Below the pieces are notes generated by a model that saw only the letters and a list, made by a program, of their open reading frames with translations, had not been told where the DNA came from and searched no databases. Both the position numbers and the translations under genes were made by a program. Positions 25,828-33,102 of a DNA stretch of 64,000 nt are shown here, piece after piece; position 1 is the first letter of the stretch, and the number at the start of each line of letters is the position of its first letter. The stretch is from Polyangia bacterium. Its GTDB lineage: Bacteria > Myxococcota_A > Polyangia > Nannocystales > Nannocystaceae. The stretch spans positions 1 through 64,000 of the forward strand of contig JAUIKS010000029.1 of assembly GCA_030430565.1 (NCBI GenBank). Direction: 5' to 3'.

Positions 25828-28041
25828 ATGACCGACGAAGAGCCCGATCTCCAGCTGCTGCTCACCGACGCCGAGGAGTACGTCCCAGTGCTCGAGGGCG
25901 GACTCTCCGAGGACGAGCTCGCGCGCGCGCCGACGCCGAGCCGCGGCCCCAAGGGCGCGGACTCCATGCACCTCGACGCGCCGGACCGCGACCCCAACGA
26001 CCTGCCGGCGCAGCGCTGGGGTGTCATCGCGCCCGAGGGCGAGCTCGGCGACAAGCAGCTCGCCGCGATCGAGTCGCTGATCAAGCACCGCGAGGATCAG
26101 CAGGGCGCGCCGCCGAAGATCTACCGCGTCCCGCCGAACATGGAGGCGCTCGACGCCCTGCGCTGGAAAAACGATGTCTATCGCGCCGAGGACGTCCCCG
26201 AGGACGAACGACCGCGATACCTGTTGATGCTGGGCGACCTCGACGCTGTCTCGCTCGAGCTGCAGCACATCCTCGCCAACGGATCGCTCGTGGGGCGCCT
26301 ACAATGCCGCGATCTACAGGGCTTTCGCGCCTACGCCGAGAAGCTCATCGCGCGCGAGACCAGCGCTCCGCGCGACCGCGGGCGCGCGCTGTACTACACG
26401 GTCCAAGACGGCACGTCCGCGGTCGACAAGGGCTACCGGCGGCTCGTGGAGCCCTGTCTCGAGCTGACGCGCCAGTGGAGCGAGGCCGGCAAGCTCGAGC
26501 TCGAGGAGTCGATCGAGATCCCCTACAGCGACTGGGGTCCCGACGAGATGCTCGAAGAGGCAGGCGGCGACGATCCCTCGGTGATGCTCTCGCTCAGCCA
26601 CGGCCTCGGCGCGCCGCGCCGCGGATGGAAGACGCCGGACCACCAGCGCGCGCTGCAGGGCGCCATCTCGATGGGCGCCGAGGAGCCCATCACGGCGGAC
26701 GCGCTCACCGAGACCCCCTTCCTCCCGGGCGGCGTCTGGTTCGCGGTCGCCTGCTTCGCCGCAGGCACGCCCCAGGGCAGCGCGTTCTTCCCCTGGCTCT
26801 CGCTGCTCGCCGAGCACGGCGCGAGCGCGCAGCAAGCGAAGGCCGTGCTGAAGAGCCTCCCCGCTGCCGGCGAGCGACCCTTCGTCGCCGCGCTCCCCCA
26901 GACGCTGCTCGCCAACCCCGACGGGCCGCTCGCGGTCATCGGGCACATGGACCTGGCGTGGACCTTCGGCTTCACCGAGCCCGGCAGCAAGCGCAGCCGC
27001 GCGTCGCGGATGTTCTCGACTCTCCGCGCGCTGCTGGCGGGCAGTCGCGTGGGCGTCGGCGTCGACGCGCTCATGCGCGTATATCGCGAGACCAACGACA
27101 ACCTGATGGCGCGCTACCAGCTCCAGCGTGACGCGCAAGCCCGTGGGCTCGCCGACCCCATCGACCCGAAGCAGCTCGGGCAGCTCTGGATGCAGCGCAA
27201 TGACCTGCGCGGCTACGTCCTGCTCGGCGACCCGGCCGCGCGCCTGCCCGTGAAGTCGAGTAACCCCGCCGTGACAGCGGTGGCGAGGTCCGCGAGCGCC
27301 CGCCCCGAGGAGCTGCGATCGAGTCCGGCCCCGGCCGCTGCGAAACCTCCCAACGAGCCGAAGCGTTCGGATCCTCCGCCCACCGCGAACGCCCCCGCGA
27401 CGGCGCCAGAGGCGGAAGACGAGAGGGCTGCGCCTACGCCGGAGCCCGCGCCCGCGAACCTGACCGCGCCCGTGCCTGCGACGACTCCCCCGCCGACCCG
27501 TCCTGAGACTCCGCCTGCGCCTCCCCCCGTACCGACACCCGCGCCGCCCCCTCCTGCGCCGCCGCCAACGCCTGCGCCCGCGCCCGCGAGTACGCCCTAC
27601 CAGCCCGCGTACACCTCGCCTCTCGCGCCCGCGCCTCACCACAACACCCACGCGGCGAGCCTCGCCGCCAGCGAAGCACCGTCGTACCAGGCCCCGCCCA
27701 TGACCGCTCCTCCGCAGAACGCACCGCAGCACGCCACGACCCAAGCGCCTACGCGGACGCCGGCTCCGCACCACGGGCACGCTGGACACGGTGGCGGATC
27801 AAATCCGCTGCCTGCGCCGCCTCCACCGCCTCCCCCTGGCGCCGCACCGCTGCCGGCGATGACGCGGCCGCGATCGCTCGAGAACCCGCAGGTGGCGCTG
27901 CGCGAGCGCGCCGTGCTAGCGCTGATCCGCGGCGATGAGGCGCCACGGTCAATCGCGGTGCGCTTCGGTATCCCGCTCGAGGAGCTGTTCTACTGGCTCG
28001 ACGTGTATCGAGAGTCAGGTCGTCGCGTGCTCGGGGGGTAG
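25828..28041 (+). CDS. Caspase-fold cysteine-peptidase-like protein, Pro-rich, C-terminal HTH (paralogue 1)
   Basis: A 737-residue protein. A putative His is in LSLSHGLGAPRRGW (about residue 257) and a putative Cys in WFAVACFAAGTP (about residue 307), followed by GPLAVIGHMDLAWTFGFTE. This His/Cys layout fits the caspase/C25 fold. Residues 1-490 are homologous along their length to the product of 33103-35313, including the start (VLEGGL) and the ALPQTLLANPDGPLAVIGH stretch. Residues ~490-680 are a Pro/Ala-rich linker. The last ~50 residues (ERAVLALIRGDEAPRSIAVR, then GIPLEELFYWLDVYRESG) look like a transposase-type HTH, odd for a peptidase. It is third in the CHAT-STAND operon, 54 nt after the ATPase. 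Catalysis is inferred, not shown. Confidence 0.7.
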   Translation: MTDEEPDLQLLLTDAEEYVPVLEGGLSEDELARAPTPSRGPKGADSMHLDAPDRDPNDLPAQRWGVIAPEGELGDKQLAAIESLIKHREDQQGAPPKIYRVPPNMEALDALRWKNDVYRAEDVPEDERPRYLLMLGDLDAVSLELQHILANGSLVGRLQCRDLQGFRAYAEKLIARETSAPRDRGRALYYTVQDGTSAVDKGYRRLVEPCLELTRQWSEAGKLELEESIEIPYSDWGPDEMLEEAGGDDPSVMLSLSHGLGAPRRGWKTPDHQRALQGAISMGAEEPITADALTETPFLPGGVWFAVACFAAGTPQGSAFFPWLSLLAEHGASAQQAKAVLKSLPAAGERPFVAALPQTLLANPDGPLAVIGHMDLAWTFGFTEPGSKRSRASRMFSTLRALLAGSRVGVGVDALMRVYRETNDNLMARYQLQRDAQARGLADPIDPKQLGQLWMQRNDLRGYVLLGDPAARLPVKSSNPAVTAVARSASARPEELRSSPAPAAAKPPNEPKRSDPPPTANAPATAPEAEDERAAPTPEPAPANLTAPVPATTPPPTRPETPPAPPPVPTPAPPPPAPPPTPAPAPASTPYQPAYTSPLAPAPHHNTHAASLAASEAPSYQAPPMTAPPQNAPQHATTQAPTRTPAPHHGHAGHGGGSNPLPAPPPPPPPGAAPLPAMTRPRSLENPQVALRERAVLALIRGDEAPRSIAVRFGIPLEELFYWLDVYRESGRRVLGG

Positions 28042-28045
28042 CCCG

Positions 28046-28410
28046 TCAGAAGCAGCCGACGTCGAGCTCGCTCGGGTATTGCTTATCATCCTGCTCGCGA
28101 CGACAGCGCTCCGTGAACGACGCTGGCGGGGGATTCTCTGGGAAGAGATAGACATCTCGGGGCGGCATGTCCCCGACGTCATCGCCGATATAGCTCCAGC
28201 AGCCGTTCCCGAGCTGCCCGTTGAGCCACGGCGTCGACGGCTGCCACCGCGCTCCCCGAGACTGCCGTTCGCCGGGTTGCACTCGTCGTCGCGCTCACAC
28301 GGCGCGGGCTGAGCACGGTCGCCGAAACAACACACCAGCGCCCCAGTAGCGACGCCGAGGAGCGCGACCGCCGAGCCTCGCCGACGAGCACGTAGTTCGA
28401 CGCCGATCAC
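28046..28410 (-). pseudogene. Decayed RCC1-type lipoprotein gene
   Basis: From a GTG at 28410 the minus strand encodes a lipoprotein-like start (ALLGVATGALVCCFGDRAQP, CERDDECNPANG) that mirrors the start of the RCC1 lipoprotein at 29326-31332 (CFSPNPLRNQPCTDDSECG). In the next frame it continues with LNGQLGNGCWSYIGDDVGDM and PPRDVYLFPENPPP, matching the C-terminal part of that protein (DGQLGGGCATLIGDEPGDMP). The roughly 500 residues between are absent and the two pieces are out of frame. This is a paralogue reduced by internal deletion and a frameshift. Confidence 0.75.
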
Positions 28411-29321
28411 TAAAACCTCCCCAGCAGGACGAGACCGGCGCCACCACTCGTCAACGTTGGCAGCGGCTGCAGCTCAAGACGCTCGGCCGCTCGATCGAGC
28501 GCGCGTGAGCGACCCCGCGCACGTGAACCAAGGGCTAGGAGCGCGACGCCGGTCGCGACGAGCGCCGCGCCCGTGACCGCGCCGACGATGACCGTCGCGT
28601 TGGCGACGTCTCCGCTGCGCAGCAGCGCCGCGTTCTGCTCGATTCGCTCGCCTCGACACGCCGCGTCCCAGTCAGCGCATATCCAGACCGTCGGCCGCAC
28701 GGTCGGATTCGTGAGCTCGTTCAGCTCGATCTCGATTGCCTGACCCCGCACGAGCCCCCAGCCCATCAGGCCGAAACCGCCGGCGCCGAGAACAACCGCG
28801 CCGACCCCGGAGAAGGTCAGGATCGTAGCGCGCTGACGCTCCTTCGCGGCCTCTAAACGCTTCCGCGCGACAGCCTGCGCCGAGGCCTCCCGCGCACGCT
28901 CCGCCTCGATCACCGCGATCTCCCGCTGCAGCTGCACGCGCCGCTGCTCCGCCTCGAGACGGCCCTCATCATCGAAGATCTCTAGCGCGCCGATGTACTG
29001 ATCGAGCATACGAGCCGCCTCGTGCAGGCGATCGAGCTCGCCATCGCGCTGGAACGCGGCGCGCTGCGAGTCTACGATCCCGAGCAGCGCCCGCGCCCGC
29101 GCTCGCGCGTAACCGTCACCCGCAGGGAGCGCCTCGAGGCCCGCCTTGTACGCGGCGATGGCCGCGTCGTGCTCACCACCCCGCGCGCGCTGCTCCGCCT
29201 CGTCGAGACGCGCTTGGGCCTGCTCCATATCGCTGACCCCTGCACTGGCGTCGTCATCGACGAATTCATCGTCCGCGCGCGCGTCGTAGCCCGGGAGCGC
29301 GAGCAAAACCGTCAACGCCAC
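28410..29321 (-). CDS. Exported coiled-coil protein with two membrane segments
   Basis: A 303-residue protein from a GTG at 29321 (AGGAG just upstream), 5 nt after the RCC1 gene stop. A short signal-like start (VALTVLLALPGYDARA) precedes a TPR-like helical region (AQARLDEAEQRARGGEHDAA) and a charged coiled coil. Two hydrophobic segments follow (ILTFSGVGAVVLGAGGFGLM and VIVGAVTGAALVATGVALLA), with two Cys in the loop between them. The family is unknown. Position in the lipoprotein operon suggests an envelope role. Confidence 0.65.
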   Translation of the reverse strand: MALTVLLALPGYDARADDEFVDDDASAGVSDMEQAQARLDEAEQRARGGEHDAAIAAYKAGLEALPAGDGYARARARALLGIVDSQRAAFQRDGELDRLHEAARMLDQYIGALEIFDDEGRLEAEQRRVQLQREIAVIEAERAREASAQAVARKRLEAAKERQRATILTFSGVGAVVLGAGGFGLMGWGLVRGQAIEIELNELTNPTVRPTVWICADWDAACRGERIEQNAALLRSGDVANATVIVGAVTGAALVATGVALLALGSRARGRSRALDRAAERLELQPLPTLTSGGAGLVLLGRF

Positions 29322-29325
29322 GCTC

Positions 29326-31332
29326 CTACTCCGCCGGGACACAGCCGCTCCAATACTGCTGGGCCGTTGGCACATAGAACACCTCCTCGCGCTGGATCGG
29401 GCAACCACGGGCGCACACCCCGTCTTCCGCGCAGACGCCCTCGCCGTCGTCCTCACAGGAACGGTACGGCACCCCGAGCTCGGGGCAACGCAACGCCGGC
29501 GCCTCGCCATCGCTGCACACTCCGCCCGGGCAATCGCCGCCGATGCAATCTACCTCTCGGCAGCTCCCCGCGCCGTGGAGCGCCGGCCAGATCGGCGGCG
29601 GGTTGTCGGCGAATACCCAGGCGGACCGCGGCGGCATGTCCCCTGGCTCATCTCCGATCAGCGTCGCGCAGCCCCCTCCCAGCTGCCCGTCGGTCCCGCG
29701 ACCCCAGCAGCGTACGCGGCCATCAACGAAGAGGGCGCAGGTATGAAACGCGCCCGCTGAGATGCTGTGAACACGCCCCTCGCCCAGGCTGACCGGCTGA
29801 GCCGCGTCCGCCGAGTCGATCGCGAAGTCGGGCGTATACACGCCGAGCTGACCGTCGCGATTGTAGCCCCAGCAGCGAACCTCTCGCGCTCCCTCGCGCT
29901 CGAGCAAGACGCAGGTGTGATGGGCCCCCGCGGCGATCTGGACGATCGTCGCGCCCGCGAACGCGAGCCGCCCGGAGTTGCGCGCGTCGACGTCGGAGGC
30001 ACCTAGCTGGAACCATGCGTTCGACCCCCAGCAGCCCATACCGCTGCCGCCATCGAGCCGCGCGCACGTGTGAAACCCACCCGCGACGATCTCATCGACC
30101 GTCTGTGCCCCGCCAAACATCGCTACGTCGATCGAGCTCGACGCGCCAAAGCACCCTCCGCTGCCCGGCTCTCCCTCGGCCGGCTCATCGCACGGCTCTG
30201 GGTTCGGGTCCGGCTCTGTCGGTGGCTGCGTCGGCGGGAGATCCGTCGGCGGTTCCGTCGGCGACTCGGTACACCCTCCGCCACCCGGGAAGCGGTTCGT
30301 CGCCTCACACGCCTGCAGCTCCTCGATTCGCTCGGAGCACCTGCACCGGCACAGCTCGCTAGGATCCTCCTCCGGTCGAACCTGGCCGAGATGATTCCCT
30401 CCCCAGCAGACGACCTCGGAGGACTCCATCAGCGCGCAGGTGTGCACCGCGCCCGCTGTCAGCGCGCGCACGCGCTCACCGTCGAACTGCGTGTAGTTCG
30501 CCACGATCGACTTGTAGTCTCCCGACGCGTACTCGAACCCCGGCTCGGCGACGATGTGATTATGCAGCCCCCAACACTCGACCTGCGATAGCTCGTCGGC
30601 GCCCTCGGGTATCTCCAGCGCGACGCAGACGTGCGACCAGCCCGAGGCAATCGCGGTCGCGGGATACTCGACCTCGTTCGGGAACCCCATGGCGCTCGCA
30701 AAGCTCCGCAGCGGCAGCTCCGCGAGTTCGTCGCCATAGGCCTGCAGGTTCTCTAGCCCGCGGCTGCTGTCGGGGTGACCCCAGCACGTCAGCCGCCCCC
30801 CCTCGTGCAGCGCGCACGTGTGCCGCAGCCCCGGCGCGAGCTGGACTACCGGCTCCTCGGGCGTCTGCTCGGCGCGCTCGATCAACACGCGCGCTGGCAG
30901 CGACCCATCGACGCCGTACACGCGCTCGCGCGAGCCGACCCCGAGTTGCCCGTCGTCGTTCCGGCCCCAGCAATAGACCTCGCCGCCACGGAGCACGCAC
31001 GAGTGATATCCGCCCACCGCGAGCTGCTCGGCGCCCTTGCGGCACCCGTGGCAGCCGTCGGGAAGCGCCCCCGAGTCATCACCTTCACACGCCTCGTAGT
31101 CCTCTTGGAGGACCCCGTCACCGCAGAACTCGCCCTCGGGGCGACACACTCTCTCGTCAGGCTGACACACCAGTCTCTCAGCCCGCAGAACGCCCCGGGG
31201 CCCGCACTCTGAGTCATCGGTGCACGGCTGGTTACGCAGCGGGTTCGGCGAGAAGCACGCTGCGAAGCCGCCGACCGTCGACGCCAGGAGCCCCCACACG
31301 AGCGCGCTCCTCGAACTCGTGCCCCGCGTCAC
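29326..31332 (-). CDS. RCC1-repeat lipoprotein
   Basis: A 668-residue protein from a GTG at 31332, overlapping the upstream stop (GTGA). The lipoprotein signal ends STVGGFAAC. A Cys-rich segment of the C-x4-D-D-S-E-C type follows. Seven RCC1-like repeats of the form AG..HTCAL..G.V.CWG...GQLG then build a probable beta-propeller. A repeat-free Cys-rich tail ends the protein, and a Pro/Thr-rich insert (TEPPTDLPPTQPPTEPDPNP) splits repeats 4 and 5. Such proteins are usually cell-surface and bind partners rather than catalyse. Its position inside the contractile locus suggests a surface docking or immunity-type role, which is inference. Confidence 0.75.
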   Translation of the reverse strand: MTRGTSSRSALVWGLLASTVGGFAACFSPNPLRNQPCTDDSECGPRGVLRAERLVCQPDERVCRPEGEFCGDGVLQEDYEACEGDDSGALPDGCHGCRKGAEQLAVGGYHSCVLRGGEVYCWGRNDDGQLGVGSRERVYGVDGSLPARVLIERAEQTPEEPVVQLAPGLRHTCALHEGGRLTCWGHPDSSRGLENLQAYGDELAELPLRSFASAMGFPNEVEYPATAIASGWSHVCVALEIPEGADELSQVECWGLHNHIVAEPGFEYASGDYKSIVANYTQFDGERVRALTAGAVHTCALMESSEVVCWGGNHLGQVRPEEDPSELCRCRCSERIEELQACEATNRFPGGGGCTESPTEPPTDLPPTQPPTEPDPNPEPCDEPAEGEPGSGGCFGASSSIDVAMFGGAQTVDEIVAGGFHTCARLDGGSGMGCWGSNAWFQLGASDVDARNSGRLAFAGATIVQIAAGAHHTCVLLEREGAREVRCWGYNRDGQLGVYTPDFAIDSADAAQPVSLGEGRVHSISAGAFHTCALFVDGRVRCWGRGTDGQLGGGCATLIGDEPGDMPPRSAWVFADNPPPIWPALHGAGSCREVDCIGGDCPGGVCSDGEAPALRCPELGVPYRSCEDDGEGVCAEDGVCARGCPIQREEVFYVPTAQQYWSGCVPAE

Positions 31333-32129
31333 GTGAGCTCCTCCAACTCCTCGGCGTCATCGACGATCGCCGCGTCCCACTCGTCCTCCGCCGCCAACTC
31401 ATACAGCTGCCCGTCCTCGTCGACGATCGCGGCGTCGTCGGCCTCTTCCCCATCATCGACGAAGCTCAACGACGGCGTCCCGCACGCGCGGACGCGGAAC
31501 AGCCCGAGGCCGATCACGCCGCTGCCCCCGACGATCTTCAGGCCCAGGTGCTTGTTGCTGCACACGTCGAGCGACGCGTCCGCCTGTCCGCCGCGAAGCC
31601 GAGACAACGCGCGCGCGCTCCCGCGGAGCTGCACCCGCGTCCGCTTCTGGGTCGTCGCCAGCAGCAAGACGTCGGATCCCTCAAACACCTCCGATACGAT
31701 CTTGTAACGCAGGCGCCATCGCTGCGCTCCACCGCCTCTCCACGCCTTGACGAGCGCGCGCGTGATCGCGGCGATGTTCGTGATCCGCGTGGAACGGAGC
31801 GTCCCCGCCTTCAGCATGAACGACTCCGCGTTCGCGAACTCGAGCTGCAGCTCTCCGCCCACGTCAACGGCCGGGAAGGCCGGCACGCTCGCGCCCCCGA
31901 CGACTCGCGTCTCGCGGACGCCGCTCGAGGTGAAGTCGAGCTGCACGCCGCGACCCGAGACCCGCTCGATCGGCACGCCGTACTCGCGGATATTGCCGAT
32001 CGGCGCGAACACGCCGTCTCGCCAGACGCCGTAGTCGCCGAGCGTGATCGGGCTCGTCACCGGCACCCACGCCGCGTGAATATGCACGTGCTCGCGGAGG
32101 ACTCTGTTAAACGCGCTCGCTACCCCCAT
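31329..32129 (-). CDS. Unknown protein with acidic C-terminal tail
   Basis: A 266-residue protein. I start at the ATG at 32129 (MGVASAFNRVLREH), which has AGGAG 9 nt upstream; an ATG at 32138 would sit directly on that site. The body is beta-rich (TLGDYGVWRDGVFAPIGNIR, then VQLDFTSSGVRETRVVGG; FEGSDVLLLATTQKRTRVQL). The last ~45 residues are very acidic and contain the element DAAIVD twice. No family is recognised. It could be a membrane-active or toxin-like component kept soluble by its acidic tail, but nothing proves that. It is the first gene of the RCC1 operon and divergent from the DUF2589 gene. Confidence 0.55.
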   Translation of the reverse strand: MGVASAFNRVLREHVHIHAAWVPVTSPITLGDYGVWRDGVFAPIGNIREYGVPIERVSGRGVQLDFTSSGVRETRVVGGASVPAFPAVDVGGELQLEFANAESFMLKAGTLRSTRITNIAAITRALVKAWRGGGAQRWRLRYKIVSEVFEGSDVLLLATTQKRTRVQLRGSARALSRLRGGQADASLDVCSNKHLGLKIVGGSGVIGLGLFRVRACGTPSLSFVDDGEEADDAAIVDEDGQLYELAAEDEWDAAIVDDAEELEELT

Positions 32130-32266
32130 CGTCGTCATCTCCTGGTTGCTTCGACATACAAGGACAAAACATGTCTCTTAAGACTGGTAGAAACTGAGGT
32201 CACCGAGTATGATGATCGGCGACGGGGTGGCGCGACGCCGCATCGTTCACATGGGAGTTGATGGAC
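32130..32266. promoter_or_regulatory. Divergent intergenic region
   Basis: 137 nt between divergent genes, relatively AT-rich around 32155-32205 (ACATACAAGGACAAAACATG), so probably holding promoters for both directions. No clear -35/-10 pair stands out. Confidence 0.35.
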
Positions 32267-33043
32267 ATGTCAGTGGATGGACGCGAGATAGCGAGCCTGG
32301 ACTTTCCGAACCTCATCGGCGGACCGCTGAACGCGATCGTCGAGGCGCAGGCCAAGTCGGCGATCACCAGCGCGAACTTCATCAAGGAGGTCGCCTTTGA
32401 CGCCGAGGGCAAGGCGATTCACACCGAGTTCAAGTACGACCGCAAGGGCCCCGACGGGCGCACGCAGACCTTCACGCTCTCGGTCCCGTTCTTGACGATG
32501 CTGCCGATCCCCTACATCACGGTGGAGCAGGCGGAGATCGAGTTTAACGCGAAGATCACGTCGACGCGCGAGAACTCCACCGCGTCGAACTTCTCGGGCG
32601 AGCTCGAGGCCGGCGCCGGCGGCAACATGTGGGGCATGCGGGCGAACCTCCAGGCCAAGACCGCGATGCAGAAGAAGTCGCAGTCCTCCGAGAAGGAGCA
32701 ACGGAGCTTCGACATGCGGGTGCTCGTCCGCGTCCGAAACGCCGACATCCCGCCCGGCACGGAGCGGCTGCTGAACATCCTCGAGAACGCGATCGAGGAG
32801 CGCGGCGGGCCGGTCAGCGGGGTCTCGGGCGCGATCGAGTCCGTCAACCGCGAGGCGAGGGAGCTGGTCGTCACCAGCCTCCGCGGCCTCGGCGTCGGCT
32901 TGACCCTGACCATCAACGGCAGCGATCTTGGATCGATCACGGGTCTCGACGCGACCCGCCGCGCCGTCGTCGTCAGCGAAGAGCCCCCCGCGACGCTCGC
33001 CGCCGGCGACACCTTCGAGGCGCAGCCGCCGACAAGCGAGTAG
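32267..33043 (+). CDS. DUF2589-family protein
   Basis: A 258-residue protein. LIGGPLNAIVEAQAKSAITS near the start and VPFLTMLPIPYITVEQAEIE in the middle are hallmarks of DUF2589, a family of soluble bacterial proteins of unknown function. An ATG at 32267 is preferred because GGGAG lies 9 nt upstream; ATG 32261 is also possible. It has a Ser/Lys-rich loop (KKSQSSEKEQRS) and a C-terminal small beta domain. It stands alone on the plus strand within the contractile locus. The minus-strand gene at 56296 has a vaguely similar N terminus. Confidence 0.75.
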   Translation: MSVDGREIASLDFPNLIGGPLNAIVEAQAKSAITSANFIKEVAFDAEGKAIHTEFKYDRKGPDGRTQTFTLSVPFLTMLPIPYITVEQAEIEFNAKITSTRENSTASNFSGELEAGAGGNMWGMRANLQAKTAMQKKSQSSEKEQRSFDMRVLVRVRNADIPPGTERLLNILENAIEERGGPVSGVSGAIESVNREARELVVTSLRGLGVGLTLTINGSDLGSITGLDATRRAVVVSEEPPATLAAGDTFEAQPPTSE

Positions 33044-33059
33044 GCGCCCCAGCGCCCAG

Positions 33060-33085
33060 CGCCGTCGCGCGCACGCGCGGCGGCG
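33060..33085. terminator. Strong GC hairpin between convergent genes
   Basis: CGCCGTCGCGCG (33060-33071) pairs with CGCGCGGCGGCG (33074-33085), 12 bp with one G-U. It sits between the ends of the DUF2589 gene and the long minus-strand operon, so it probably ends transcription from both sides. No T-run is present. Confidence 0.5.
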
Positions 33086-33102
33086 TGGAGAGGCCCCACG
33101 CT

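Noticed and set aside
29366..29378. TTGGCACATAGA, similar to part of the 27-bp repeat
   Set aside because: Short match inside the RCC1 lipoprotein coding sequence; consistent with chance.
31329..32129. Bacterial gasdermin
   Set aside because: A caspase-like neighbour made this tempting, but I could not match the N-terminal gasdermin pattern or an obvious cleavage site; left as unknown.
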